A stretch of 64,000 nt of DNA from Phaeobacter sp. QD34_24 (lineage in GTDB: Bacteria > Pseudomonadota > Alphaproteobacteria > Rhodobacterales > Rhodobacteraceae), in contig NZ_JARCJD010000009.1 of assembly GCF_028890115.1 (NCBI RefSeq), positions 99,473-163,472 of the forward strand. Reading direction: 5' to 3'. Under the pieces are notes generated by a model, which was not told the DNA's origin, did not search any database, and was given only the letters and a program-made list of their open reading frames with translations. The position numbers were made by a program, and so were the translations under genes. Below, piece after piece: positions 41,815 through 50,802 of this stretch. The stretch's first letter is position 1; the number at the start of each line of letters is the position of its first letter.

Positions 41815-44800
41815 ATGAGCACCCGTCTTGCCACTCAGGGGCGCCTGATCGACCGCTCCAAACCCATCGAGTTCACCTTCAACGGCACGCGCATGACGGG
41901 CTATGCCGGGGATACGCTGGCCTCGGCCCTTTTGGCCAATGATCAGCTCTTGGTGGGCCGCTCGTTCAAGTATCACCGTCCGCGTGGGCTGGTGGCTTCG
42001 GGCGCGGAAGAACCTAATGCGCTTGTTGGTCTTGGCACGGGCGACCGGTTTGAACCCAACCAGCGCGCCACCACGACCGAGCTGTTCTCGGGCCTCAGCG
42101 CCCAGTCGCAGAACCACTGGCCAAGCCTTGAATTCGACGTGGGCGTGGTCAACAACAAGCTGGCGCGCTTCCTGCCTGCCGGTTTCTACTACAAGATGTT
42201 CATCCACCCCAAACCCTTCTGGAAACACGTCTACGAGCCGATCATCCGCAAATCCGCGGGTCTGGGGCAGGCGCCGGACCGGGAGCTGAAGGATGCCGAC
42301 ACTTACGAGCATTTCTATTACTTCTGCGATGTGCTGGTGATTGGCGGCGGTGTGGCCGGCCTGCAGGCGGCGCTGGTGGCGGCAAAATCGGGCGCCAAGG
42401 TGCTGGTGCTGGAGCAGAACGCCCATTGGGGCGGGCGTGCGCCGGTCGACGGCGGCACCATTGATGGCGACTACCCCGAGGCCTGGGTGGAACAGACCCT
42501 GGCCGAACTGTCAGCGATGGAGAACGTCACCCTGCGCAACCGTTGCATGGGGGCGGGCGTCTACGATCACGGCTATGCGCTCGGGTACGAGCGGTTGACC
42601 GATCACGCGCCGGGGCAGGGTGGCCCGCGCCATCGTATGTGGCGGATCCGTGCAAAACAGATCGTCACCGCAACCGGCGCGATCGAACGGCCCCTGTCCT
42701 TTGCGGGCAATGATGTGCCGGGCGTGATGTTGGCTGCGGCCATGCGCGACTATGTGGTGAACTGGGGCGCAACGCCGGGTAAACGCGTGCTGGTCGCTAC
42801 CAACAACGACGATGCCTATCGCACCGCGCTGACACTCCACGCAGCCGGGATCGAGGTCGTGCGGGTGCTGGACACCCGTGAAACCGGCGGCGGTGCTCTG
42901 ATGGAAGAGGTGCGCGCCCTGGGGATCCGCGTCGAATGCGGACGCGGCATTGCCAAGGTCAAGGACGGCAAATGCGTCACCAGGGTCGCGATCTGCGCCC
43001 AGAACGGCCAGGGCGGCGCCCAGGAAGAGGTAGAGGCCGACGCCGTCGCCATGTCCGGCGGCTGGTCGCCGGTTGTGCACCTGTGGTCCCATTGCGGCGG
43101 CAAGCTGACCTGGGATGACGCTCAGGCGCATTTCCGCCCCGATCCCGCGCGTCCTCCGCTGGGGGCTGACGGGGCCGGTTTCGTGGTTGCAGCCGGGTCT
43201 GCGAATGGTCCGCTGGGGCTTGGCGCGGTCCTGAGCGACGCTGCCGAGGCAGGCGCAAAGGCCGCCGCGGCCGCAGGGTTCAAAGCCGAAGCCAAACCCG
43301 CAGCCGGCGTGGCGCAGGACGAGGCGCCGATGCAGCCGGTCTGGCTGATGCCCGCCCGCGCCGAGATAGACCTGCGCATGAAGGCCTGGCTGGATTTCCA
43401 GAATGACGTGAAGGTCTCGGACGTGCAACTGGCGGCGCGCGAAGGTTTTGAAAGTGTCGAGCACACCAAACGCTACACCACGCTGGGCATGGCGACGGAT
43501 CAGGGGAAACTCAGCAATATCAACGGTCTTGCGGTGCTTGCCGATAGTCTGGGTTCCGAAATTCCGCAGGTGGGTACCACCACCTTCCGGCCGCCCTATC
43601 ACCCCATTTCCATGGGCGCAATCGGCGGAGAGGCGCGGGGCGAGATCTTCCAGCCGCTGCGCAAGACCCCGATGCACGACTGGCACGATGCCAATGGTGC
43701 GGATTGGGAGCCGGTGGGCCACTGGCGCCGCCCCTATGCCTTTGTCCGCGCGGGCGAAAGCGTGAAGGAGGCGGTGAGCCGTGAAATCCTGAACACTCGC
43801 CAGAATGTGGGTCTCCTGGATGCCTCGACCCTGGGCAAGCTGATCGTCAAGGGGCCGGATGCCGGGCGTTTCCTCGACATGATGTACACCAACATGATGT
43901 CGACCCTGAAAGTGGGCAAATGCCGCTATGGTCTGATGTGCAGCGAGAATGGCTTCCTGTCCGACGATGGCGTTGTCGCCCGCATCGACGAGGAAACCTG
44001 GCTCTGCCACACCACCACCGGCGGTGCGGACCGTATCCACGCCCATATGGAGGAATGGCTGCAGACCGAATGGTGGGACTGGAAGGTCTATGTCGCCAAT
44101 GTGACCGAGCAGCTGGCACAGGTCGCCGTGGTCGGCCCCAAGGCGCGGATGCTGCTGGAAAAGCTGAACGCTGAGGCGGGCGGCGGCATGGATGTCTCCA
44201 AAGAGGCGCTGCCCTTCATGGAATGGAAGGACGGAGAGATCGGCGGTTTCAAATGCCGCGCCTACCGGATCTCCTTCTCTGGTGAACTGTCCTATGAAAT
44301 CGCGGTGCCTGCCTCGCAGGGTCAGGCCTTCTGGGATGCGCTGATGGCCGCTGGCGCGGAATTCGGCGTCATGCCCTATGGCACCGAATGTCTGCACGTG
44401 ATGCGCGCCGAAAAGGGCTTCATCATGATCGGGGACGAAACCGATGGCACCGTGATCCCGCAGGATCTGGGGCTGAATTGGGCGATTTCCAAGAAGAAGG
44501 AAGACTTCATCGGCAAACGCGCGCAACAGCGCAGCCATATGGTCGATCCCGACCGCTGGCAGCTGGTGGGGCTGGAAACCTTGGATGGCGCCGTGCTGCC
44601 GGATGGTGCCTATGCGGTGGGCAGCGGTGTCAACGCCAATGGGCAGAAGAACACCATTGGCCGGGTGACCTCGACCTATCATTCGCCGACTCTGGGCAAG
44701 GGGATTGCCATGGGGCTGGTCAAACACGGACCAAAACGCATGGGCGAGGTGATCGAATTCCCCGGCACCGATGGCACCGTCTACAAGGCAAAGATCGTCG

Positions 44801-44844
44801 ATCCGGTCTTCTACGACAAGGAAGGGGAGAAGCAGAATGTCTGA
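41815..44844 (+). CDS. soxA: sarcosine oxidase alpha subunit
   Basis: The protein has 1009 residues; ATG at 41815 follows AAAAGG by about 9 bases. The N-terminal 100 residues hold the 2Fe-2S-like fold remnant (FTFNGTRMTGYAGDTLASALLAN). A central NAD/FAD-type domain has VLVIGGGVAGLQAALVAAKSG and ASMSGG-type strands. The C-terminal 380 residues are a glycine-cleavage T-protein domain (CRYGLMCSENGFLSDDGVVARI, then SFSGELSYEIAVPA) that binds tetrahydrofolate. The alpha subunit thus carries NAD and the folate site where the methyl-derived iminium is captured. It overlaps soxG by 8 bases. Confidence 0.97.
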   Translation: MSTRLATQGRLIDRSKPIEFTFNGTRMTGYAGDTLASALLANDQLLVGRSFKYHRPRGLVASGAEEPNALVGLGTGDRFEPNQRATTTELFSGLSAQSQNHWPSLEFDVGVVNNKLARFLPAGFYYKMFIHPKPFWKHVYEPIIRKSAGLGQAPDRELKDADTYEHFYYFCDVLVIGGGVAGLQAALVAAKSGAKVLVLEQNAHWGGRAPVDGGTIDGDYPEAWVEQTLAELSAMENVTLRNRCMGAGVYDHGYALGYERLTDHAPGQGGPRHRMWRIRAKQIVTATGAIERPLSFAGNDVPGVMLAAAMRDYVVNWGATPGKRVLVATNNDDAYRTALTLHAAGIEVVRVLDTRETGGGALMEEVRALGIRVECGRGIAKVKDGKCVTRVAICAQNGQGGAQEEVEADAVAMSGGWSPVVHLWSHCGGKLTWDDAQAHFRPDPARPPLGADGAGFVVAAGSANGPLGLGAVLSDAAEAGAKAAAAAGFKAEAKPAAGVAQDEAPMQPVWLMPARAEIDLRMKAWLDFQNDVKVSDVQLAAREGFESVEHTKRYTTLGMATDQGKLSNINGLAVLADSLGSEIPQVGTTTFRPPYHPISMGAIGGEARGEIFQPLRKTPMHDWHDANGADWEPVGHWRRPYAFVRAGESVKEAVSREILNTRQNVGLLDASTLGKLIVKGPDAGRFLDMMYTNMMSTLKVGKCRYGLMCSENGFLSDDGVVARIDEETWLCHTTTGGADRIHAHMEEWLQTEWWDWKVYVANVTEQLAQVAVVGPKARMLLEKLNAEAGGGMDVSKEALPFMEWKDGEIGGFKCRAYRISFSGELSYEIAVPASQGQAFWDALMAAGAEFGVMPYGTECLHVMRAEKGFIMIGDETDGTVIPQDLGLNWAISKKKEDFIGKRAQQRSHMVDPDRWQLVGLETLDGAVLPDGAYAVGSGVNANGQKNTIGRVTSTYHSPTLGKGIAMGLVKHGPKRMGEVIEFPGTDGTVYKAKIVDPVFYDKEGEKQNV

Positions 44845-45406
44845 TCCGTTGAGCGCCCTGCCGGGCGCCCGCTATGCCGGGCTTGCCACCATCGAGGAAT
44901 CCGGGCTGCAGGGCATGATCACCCTGCGTGGCGATCTGTCCTCCAAGACCTTGCAAAAGGCGGTGAAGGCCGCAACCGGTGCCGATGTTCCGAGTCAACG
45001 CCAGATCGCAGTGGCCACAGGCGGCGCGGCCGCCTGGATGTCGCCGGATGAATTGTTGCTGCTGGTACCTTATGACGAGGTGGAGCAAACAACCTCCACG
45101 CTGGCCGAGGCGCTGTCAGGTGAACACGCGCTGGCGGTCAATGTCTCGGATGCGCGGGCTTTGTTTTCCCTGTCGGGCGCTGGCGCGCGTGAGGTTCTGG
45201 GCAAGATCTGTCCGGTGGATTTCGATCCTGCCGCCTTTGCCCCCGGTGATTTCCGCCGCACCCGCATGGCCCAGGTCGCCGCCGCCTTTTGGCTGGATGA
45301 GGCGGAGACCTTCCACATCGTCTGTTTCCGCTCGGTTTCCCAGTATGTCTTCAACCTTTTGAAGACTTCGGCGCATCCGCAATCAAGGGTTGGCGTCTAC
45401 GGCTGA
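44837..45406 (+). CDS. soxG: sarcosine oxidase gamma subunit
   Basis: The protein has 189 residues; ATG at 44837 lies inside the end of soxA. It resembles a short glycine-cleavage T-like domain (LRGDLSSKTLQKAVKAATG, WMSPDELLLLVPYDE, LGKICPVDFDPAAFAPGDFRRTRMAQVAAAFWL), as expected for the gamma subunit. It ends the operon. No purU, glyA or folD follows, although those genes are often found with soxBDAG in other bacteria. Confidence 0.95.
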   Translation: MSDPLSALPGARYAGLATIEESGLQGMITLRGDLSSKTLQKAVKAATGADVPSQRQIAVATGGAAAWMSPDELLLLVPYDEVEQTTSTLAEALSGEHALAVNVSDARALFSLSGAGAREVLGKICPVDFDPAAFAPGDFRRTRMAQVAAAFWLDEAETFHIVCFRSVSQYVFNLLKTSAHPQSRVGVYG

Positions 45407-45445
45407 GGTGACTTTAGGGTTGTGTGAGTTGCCGTGATTTTATAG

Positions 45446-45467
45446 CGTGCCCGAACCTAAGGGCACG
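45446..45467 (+). terminator. probable terminator of the sox operon
   Basis: CGTGCCC at 45446-45452 pairs with GGGCACG at 45461-45467 across an 8-base loop, followed by TCTTTGCTAGTTTTGT. The T-tract is broken, so it is a moderate intrinsic terminator. It lies 40 bases after the soxG stop. Confidence 0.6.
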
Positions 45468-45541
45468 TCTTTGCTAGTTTTGTCGGTGTTCGTTGCCTGC
45501 TCTTGGAAGCTGGTATGTAATTGAACAGACAAGATATTCGA

Positions 45542-45952
45542 ATGAGCAAGAAAATCCTGGCGGCCGCGATCGCGCTGATCGCGCTGCCCCTTGCAGCGAA
45601 AGCTGCGCCCATCGCCTATGAATGCGATTTCAAATCCTACACGGCTTATGGTGGTATTCCGCCGAAGTCGATCTTCGTGGTGGATGCTGTCGGGGGCACG
45701 GCCATGGTCTATGATGGCTATATCCACAAAGTCTTCAAAGCCCCGATCGCTGCGGATTTTGAAGAATTGGGGGCTCATAAGTACAGGCTGAAGTGGACCT
45801 TGAAGGGCTTTCCCTTGCGCGGAAACACATCGGACAGCGCCAGCTATTCCGTGCGCCTGGATACAGCGAGGACCACCGCAAATATCCAGATGAACCTTCA
45901 CGGCGACGATGCCGACCGGCGCGGAACAGGGTCCTGCAAGCGGATCAAGTGA
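45542..45952 (+). CDS. small secreted protein of unknown function
   Basis: The protein has 136 residues. The ATG at 45542 (MSKKILAAAIALIALPLAAKAAP) gives a standard signal peptide with likely cleavage after AKA; a TTG at 45521 would place 7 polar residues before it. The mature part is mainly beta (IAYECDFKSYTAYGGIPPKS, then FPLRGNTSDSASYSVRLDTAR). It has two cysteines (YEC and GSC near the end) that could form one disulfide in the periplasm. I do not recognise a family. It has its own gap upstream and is convergent with the FkbM gene. Confidence 0.75.
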   Translation: MSKKILAAAIALIALPLAAKAAPIAYECDFKSYTAYGGIPPKSIFVVDAVGGTAMVYDGYIHKVFKAPIAADFEELGAHKYRLKWTLKGFPLRGNTSDSASYSVRLDTARTTANIQMNLHGDDADRRGTGSCKRIK

Positions 45953-45973
45953 ACGGTTCGGCAGCGCGGCGCA

Positions 45974-46744
45974 TTATTTGAACAGGAAGGTCGGGAACTG
46001 GGTCAGGGCACGCGGTCTGGTGAGGGCGTCAAAGCCTGCCTCTGCGCCATTGTCCGGGTGGCACTCCCCATAAAATGACAGAAGATCCGCCAACTCGGCC
46101 ATCCGGGCGTTGCGGGTCTCTTCGGGCAGGAAAGGCGCGTGGGTAGAGAGATAGAGCGCGGGGCGTTGCTCTTTCAGCCAGGAGATCATCTGCGGCAGCA
46201 CATCGAATTCGGCGCCTTCGATATCGAGTTTCACCAGGGATACCCGTGACAGGTCGGCCTGAGCCTCGAAATCCTGCCAGCCGATGGTCATCACATCCGA
46301 GCCATGCGCCCCGTCATTGAGGAGGCTCGACATGCTGTCACCCGCCTCACCGCCGAAGGAAGCCATGCGCGCCAGGCCAAAGCCATCACTGATGGCCACT
46401 GAGAAGGCAGAGACGTTGTCGATGCGGTTCAGCTCAAGGTTCCAGGCCAGATGGCGAAAGGCGGTCGGGTCAGGCTCGAAACACATAACCCGACGTGCCT
46501 TATGCGCGCCGTATAGAACCGTGGGGCCGATCCAGGCGCCGATGTCCAGATAGTCATGATCCTTGTCCAGATGCGCATCCAGCACTGCAAAGGTCTCGGG
46601 CTCCCATTGCCCGGCGGAGGCCTTGCGCCAGAACTTGGAATGATAGGGATCCAGCCGGAAGGGCACACCGTTCAACTGGCCCGAATAATAGCCACGCAGG
46701 CGGTAGCAGGCTTTGCGTGCACGGATCCAGGCCTCTGCAATCAT
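45974..46744 (-). CDS. FkbM family SAM-dependent methyltransferase
   Basis: The protein has 256 residues. The SAM-binding motif is DYLDIGAWIGPTVLYGAHKARRVMCFEPDP, and the second signature is VSLVKLDIEGAEFDVLPQM, as in FkbM-type methyltransferases. These enzymes methylate hydroxyl groups of sugars, polyketides or lipids. The gene stands alone between a secreted protein and sodB, so the substrate cannot be guessed. It is 12 kb from the NRPS cluster and I see no reason to link it. Confidence 0.88.
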   Translation of the reverse strand: MIAEAWIRARKACYRLRGYYSGQLNGVPFRLDPYHSKFWRKASAGQWEPETFAVLDAHLDKDHDYLDIGAWIGPTVLYGAHKARRVMCFEPDPTAFRHLAWNLELNRIDNVSAFSVAISDGFGLARMASFGGEAGDSMSSLLNDGAHGSDVMTIGWQDFEAQADLSRVSLVKLDIEGAEFDVLPQMISWLKEQRPALYLSTHAPFLPEETRNARMAELADLLSFYGECHPDNGAEAGFDALTRPRALTQFPTFLFK

Positions 46745-46810
46745 TTTGGTCTCCCCAATTGGCGCACATAGACCTTGCGGGCATTTGGCGCGGATTTGTT
46801 ACCTTGGCCC

Positions 46811-46839
46811 TTGACCTGCCGGGGGCTGCGCCGCATGTA
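46811..46839 (+). promoter_or_regulatory. candidate promoter of sodB
   Basis: TTGACC at 46811-46816 and CATGTA at 46834-46839 are separated by 17 bases, about 40 bases before the sodB ATG at 46879. The -35 element is good and the -10 weak. ACAGGGG about 10 bases before the ATG is the ribosome-binding site. Confidence 0.35.
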
Positions 46840-46878
46840 TCTGCACAGGAACGCAACAAAATTTGACAGGGGTCCGAT

Positions 46879-47478
46879 ATGGCTTTTGAACTTCCCGATC
46901 TTCCTTATGCACATGATGCGCTGGCTTCCAAGGGCATGTCCGCGGAAACCCTGGAATACCACCACGACCTGCACCACAAGGCCTATGTGGACAACGGCAA
47001 CAAGCTGATCGCCGGCACCGAGTGGGAGGGCAAGACCCTCGAAGAGATCATTGTCGGCACCTACGACAAATCCGCCGTGGCCCAGAACGGCATCTTCAAC
47101 AACATCTCGCAGCTGTGGAACCACAACCAGTTCTGGGAGATGATGGGCCCGGGCGAGAGCGCAATGCCCGGCGAGCTGGAAAAGGCTCTGGCCGAAAGCT
47201 TCGGCTCGGTCGATGAGTTCAAATCGCAGTTCTCCGCCGCGGGCGCAGGTCAGTTCGGCTCTGGCTGGGCCTGGCTGGTGAAAAACGCTGATGGCTCGCT
47301 GGCCGTCACCAAGACCGAAAACGGCGTGAACCCCTTGTGCTTTGGCCAGACCGCACTTCTGGGTTGCGACGTGTGGGAACACTCCTACTACATCGACTTC
47401 CGCAACAAGCGCCCGGCCTACCTGACCAACTTCCTCGACAACCTGGTCAACTGGGAAAACGTCGCTTCGCGCATGTGA
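46879..47478 (+). CDS. sodB: superoxide dismutase, iron type
   Basis: The protein has 199 residues. Metal ligands are visible in LEYHHDLHHKAYVDN, QLWNHNQFW and CDVWEHSYYIDFRNKRPAYL. The Gln immediately before LWNH and the absence of the manganese-type Gln-Asp insertion before the DVWEH motif favour the iron enzyme. It converts superoxide to oxygen and hydrogen peroxide in the cytosol. There is no signal peptide. It is followed by a strong terminator and is probably monocistronic. Confidence 0.95.
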   Translation: MAFELPDLPYAHDALASKGMSAETLEYHHDLHHKAYVDNGNKLIAGTEWEGKTLEEIIVGTYDKSAVAQNGIFNNISQLWNHNQFWEMMGPGESAMPGELEKALAESFGSVDEFKSQFSAAGAGQFGSGWAWLVKNADGSLAVTKTENGVNPLCFGQTALLGCDVWEHSYYIDFRNKRPAYLTNFLDNLVNWENVASRM

Positions 47479-47511
47479 GCGCTGCACATCCCCAAGGGAT
47501 GGAGAGATCAG

Positions 47512-47542
47512 AACCCGCGCCACAACCGGTGCGGGTTTTTTC
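47512..47542 (+). terminator. intrinsic terminator of sodB
   Basis: AACCCGC at 47512-47518 pairs with GCGGGTT at 47531-47537, followed by a run of Ts (TTTTTTC includes the arm end). It lies 34 bases after the sodB stop and is a classic Rho-independent terminator. Confidence 0.9.
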
Positions 47543-47618
47543 TTGTGCATTTGATACGCATCAAGGCCCGGTGACCGCGTCTGAGTGTCTTCTGACAGGC
47601 AGAGGGAAAGGAGAGCCG

Positions 47619-48074
47619 ATGTTGAGATTGCCAAAAGGACTTTGGATCCTGGTTGCAGATGGCCAGAAGGCCCTGTTCCTGGAGAATGTCAGTGACACCA
47701 CCGATGCGGATTTGCGGGTGATGCGGGTCGATGAGATCGACAACCCCGCGACTGCGGCGCAGGGAAGCGATGCGCCGGGACGGTTCAGCGGCGACTCGGG
47801 GGCCGCGCGGGGGGCGGTGGAGCCAGCGGATTGGCACCAGATGGGTGAAGATCACTTTGCCGCCGGAGTAGCAGCGCTGGTGAACAAATGGGTGGCGGCG
47901 GGTGCCTGTTCGTCCCTTGCGGTCATCGCGCCGCCCAAGGCGCTGGGTGCGCTCCGCAGCGAACTGAGTGACAAGGCTCAGAAGCTTGTGATGCTGGAAC
48001 TGGCGAAGGATCTGACCAACCATCCGGTGCCCGAGATCGCCGCTGCGCTGAAGTCAGCGCTTGCACCCGCCTGA
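47619..48074 (+). CDS. host-attachment (Hac) family protein
   Basis: The protein has 151 residues; ATG at 47619 follows AAAGGAGAG. The opening LPKGLWILVADGQKALFLEN, a central Asp/Glu-rich variable part and the C-terminal LAVIAPPKALGALRSEL, then KDLTNHPVPEIAAAL, match the host-attachment family (PF10116), which is related to the ribosome-associated eRF1-like fold. The family is named from Agrobacterium plant attachment work, but its biochemical role is unclear. It is monocistronic here. Confidence 0.85.
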   Translation: MLRLPKGLWILVADGQKALFLENVSDTTDADLRVMRVDEIDNPATAAQGSDAPGRFSGDSGAARGAVEPADWHQMGEDHFAAGVAALVNKWVAAGACSSLAVIAPPKALGALRSELSDKAQKLVMLELAKDLTNHPVPEIAAALKSALAPA

Positions 48075-48100
48075 CCCGGCCAGGTTTGAAAGGCCACTGC

Positions 48101-48121
48101 GGACCTCTTTGAAAGAGGTCC
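48101..48121. terminator. bidirectional hairpin between Hac-family gene and LOG-family gene
   Basis: GGACCTCTTT at 48101-48110 pairs perfectly with AAAGAGGTCC at 48112-48121 around a single central base. It lies between two convergent genes, 27 bases after one stop and 19 bases before the other, and can serve both strands because of its symmetry. The A/T-rich inner part gives short U-tracts in each direction only within the stem, so strength is moderate. Confidence 0.6.
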
Positions 48122-48139
48122 GGCTGGACGTCTGGCGGC

Positions 48140-48685
48140 TCAGAGGGCGGTCAACTGCGCCAGGGCCTCTTCCGCCGTGTCGACCCAGGTCAGATAGTCC
48201 TGAACGGCGGCATCCGCGAATTCCTGCGCAACCACGTGATCCAGAAGATCGCGCAGCTTGTCCCAGTATCCATCGGTATTGATCACGAAGATGGGTTTCT
48301 GGTGCAGGCCCAACTGGCGCCAGGTCAGCACTTCGAACAATTCGTCCAGGGATCCCGGTCCGCCGGGCAGAACCACCACCGCATCGGCATTGTAGAGCAT
48401 GACCTTCTTGCGCTCGTGCATGGTCTCGGTGACCACATAGGTGGTGAGATCCGATTTGCCGACCTCGCGCCGCTCCAGATGCACGGGGATCACGCCAAAG
48501 GTTTCACCCCCCGCGGCCTGCGCCGCACGTGCCACGGAGCCCATCAGGCCGACGTCTCCGGCACCGTAAACCAGCCGCAAACTGTGTTCTGCCAGCCCTT
48601 TTCCCAGACGCTCGGCGGCTGCGGCATAGCTGGGCATTGCCCCAAAACGGGATCCGCAATACACACAGACGGATTTTATGCTCAT
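48140..48685 (-). CDS. LOG family protein (TIGR00730), nucleotide 5'-monophosphate phosphoribohydrolase
   Basis: The protein has 181 residues from the ATG at 48685, which follows AAAGG by 7 bases; an open frame upstream to 48751 is less family-like. The Rossmann-type fold includes VCVYCGSRFG, LVYGAGDVGLMGSVARAA, and the active-site motif VVLPGGPGSLDELFEVLTWRQLG, the LOG signature PGGxGTxxE with Ser for Thr. The family cleaves the N-glycosidic bond of purine nucleotides, including cytokinin ribotides. Without a partner isopentenyltransferase here, a nucleotide-salvage role is as likely as cytokinin production. Confidence 0.93.
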   Translation of the reverse strand: MSIKSVCVYCGSRFGAMPSYAAAAERLGKGLAEHSLRLVYGAGDVGLMGSVARAAQAAGGETFGVIPVHLERREVGKSDLTTYVVTETMHERKKVMLYNADAVVVLPGGPGSLDELFEVLTWRQLGLHQKPIFVINTDGYWDKLRDLLDHVVAQEFADAAVQDYLTWVDTAEEALAQLTAL

Positions 48686-48807
48686 GGGATGACCTTTCAT
48701 CAGGGTTTCATCGGCAAACAGCCATGCTGTTTTGACCCCAGATACCCCCATTGTTAGGTTGGCTCAACCAAGCGAGAGAGAACATCTCGTTCAAGGGAAG
48801 GAACACA

Positions 48808-50661
48808 ATGGCGCAGACATCTGGAACTGGGGGCATCAGCTCTCTGGCAATAGGGGGTATTGCCGCTGTTGTCGTGATCGTTGGAGGTGTGGTCCTGGTG
48901 CAGCTTGGCGTGTTCGAGGGGGAGGATCCCTCCGAAGGTCAGGCGCTGCGTCCTAACAGCCAGGCGGAGGTCGCGCTTTCGCCTGCAACGGGACGGCCGG
49001 TGGTGGTGCCAGGAACGGATGCTGCTCAGGCCGAAGCGGCTGATGGGGAGCAAAGCTCCGGCGCAGCGACAAGTGCAGGGACAGATGGCGTATCCGACCC
49101 GGGCGAAGACAGTGCCGAGGCGCCCGATGTGGCACCCGCCGCGTCCGAGGCCGCTGAGCCGACAGAGGCCGCAAAGGCTGAGACCGCAGCGACTGAGACC
49201 GCCGCACCCGAACCTGAAGCTGAACCGTCGGCCGAGGCACCGCAAGAGGCGGGCGCGGATGTCCAGACTGCCGGGACCGCAGCAGAGCCTCAGGATACCG
49301 CCCAGGAGGGGCAGACCGACACGCAGGCCGCGGATCCTGAAGACAGCCAGCCCGTGACAGAGACCGTGACCGCGCTGGCGCCGCCGCAGCTGGACCTGGT
49401 GCGTGTTGATCCCGATGGCGCCGTGGTGATCGCCGGGCGGGCCGTGCCTGGTGCAGCGATCTCGGTGCTGCTGGACGGAACGGTACTGGAACAGGCTTCG
49501 GCTCAAGGCAGCGGTGAATTCGTGATCTTCGCCAGTATCCTGCCCAGCCAGCAACCGCGGGTGATTTCCCTCTTGGCCCGCCTGGGTGAGCAGGAGGCCG
49601 CATCGCTGGATCAGTTCATCCTTGCACCAGCCGCCCCCGTGCCTGCGCCAGCCCCTGTGCCGGATGTCGCCGAAGCGCCGGTCTCCCAGCCCGAAACCGT
49701 GGCAGAGACCAGCACGGAGCTTGCCTCGGCTGCCGTTGAGACCGCCGGGGAAGAGGGGGGGACCGTCTCTGCACCGGAGCAGGAAACGCAAGTCGAACCG
49801 GTCCAGACCGCACAGGCGAGCCCCGAGCAGACCTCCGATACGGGGGACGCACAGGAGACCGCACCACCGGTAGAGGCCGATGCCGACGGACCCGCGCAAC
49901 CGTCAGAGGGAGCCACGGAACAGACCAGCACGGAACAGATCGCCCTCAATACCACCGAGAGCGATACGGCCGAGACAGCACCGGATGCAGAGCAGAATAT
50001 GGGGTCGAATACAGCGCCGAATAAAGCGCCGACAACCAGCACCGCTCAGAGCCAGGGTGAAGAGGTGGTCCGGGCTGAAACCGAACCGGCTCCCGAACCG
50101 CAGGCCACATCCGTGGCCGTGCTGCGCGCCGGTGCGGATGGGGTCGAACTGGTCCAGCCTGCGGCCCCGGTCCTGGGCGGTAAGGTGGCGCTGGACACCA
50201 TCAGCTATTCCGACAGTGGCGACGTGGTGCTGGCAGGCCGGGCGCGCGCGGGTGCGCTGGTGCGCGCCTATGTGAACAATGCTTTGGCGGGCGAAATGCC
50301 GGTGGGCGAAGACAGCCGCTGGGGAGGCGCCCTGGTCGGCATCGATCCGGGGATCTACACGCTGCGCCTGGATGAGGTGGACGCAGCGGATGGCGCGGTG
50401 CTCAGCCGCCTGGAAACCCCCTTCAAACGCGAGGCACCCGAGGTGCTGCAACCGCCAGCGCAGGCGCCGGGCACGGCTCCGGATCAGCCGGTGCCGCTGG
50501 TGCGGGCCGTCACCGTCCAGAAGGGCGATACGCTCTGGGCGATCTCGCAGGAACGCTATGGCAGCGGCTTCCTTTACGTGCGGGTGTTTGAGGCCAATCA
50601 GGACGCGATCCGCGATCCCGACCTGATTTATCCGGGGCAGGTGTTCAATCTGCCCGAGTAG
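48808..50661 (+). CDS. membrane-anchored LysM protein with long low-complexity region
   Basis: The protein has 617 residues; ATG at 48808 follows AAGGAA. One membrane helix lies at about residues 10-33. Residues 40-200 and 290-450 are low-complexity, dominated by Ala, Glu, Thr, Pro and Gln (PEAEPSAEAPQEAGADVQ is typical). Two short beta-rich segments of similar kind, around VRVDPDGAVVIAGRAVPGAAI and LDTISYSDSGDVVLAGRARAGALV, look like repeated copies of one small domain, probably Ig-like. The C-terminal 50 residues are a LysM domain (VQKGDTLWAISQERYG, then DPDLIYPGQVFNLPE) that should bind peptidoglycan. The protein likely spans the periplasm from the inner membrane to the cell wall. Confidence 0.9.
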   Translation: MAQTSGTGGISSLAIGGIAAVVVIVGGVVLVQLGVFEGEDPSEGQALRPNSQAEVALSPATGRPVVVPGTDAAQAEAADGEQSSGAATSAGTDGVSDPGEDSAEAPDVAPAASEAAEPTEAAKAETAATETAAPEPEAEPSAEAPQEAGADVQTAGTAAEPQDTAQEGQTDTQAADPEDSQPVTETVTALAPPQLDLVRVDPDGAVVIAGRAVPGAAISVLLDGTVLEQASAQGSGEFVIFASILPSQQPRVISLLARLGEQEAASLDQFILAPAAPVPAPAPVPDVAEAPVSQPETVAETSTELASAAVETAGEEGGTVSAPEQETQVEPVQTAQASPEQTSDTGDAQETAPPVEADADGPAQPSEGATEQTSTEQIALNTTESDTAETAPDAEQNMGSNTAPNKAPTTSTAQSQGEEVVRAETEPAPEPQATSVAVLRAGADGVELVQPAAPVLGGKVALDTISYSDSGDVVLAGRARAGALVRAYVNNALAGEMPVGEDSRWGGALVGIDPGIYTLRLDEVDAADGAVLSRLETPFKREAPEVLQPPAQAPGTAPDQPVPLVRAVTVQKGDTLWAISQERYGSGFLYVRVFEANQDAIRDPDLIYPGQVFNLPE

Positions 50662-50692
50662 ATCGGAACGGCGCAAGCCACGACACACAGGG

Positions 50693-50726
50693 CCGCGCTC
50701 CTCTTGTGGGGGCGCGGTTTTTTCTT
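50693..50726 (+). terminator. intrinsic terminator after the LysM gene
   Basis: CCGCGC at 50693-50698 pairs with GCGCGG at 50712-50717, followed by a run of Ts (TTTTTTC). It lies 32 bases after the stop and is a good Rho-independent terminator. Confidence 0.88.
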
Positions 50727-50802
50727 TTCCCACCTCGCATTCCCGCGATCACGGGGCTATCTGTGCCTCTAGCGCCAGTCACAGCTAGCGGTCAGGAACT
50801 TC

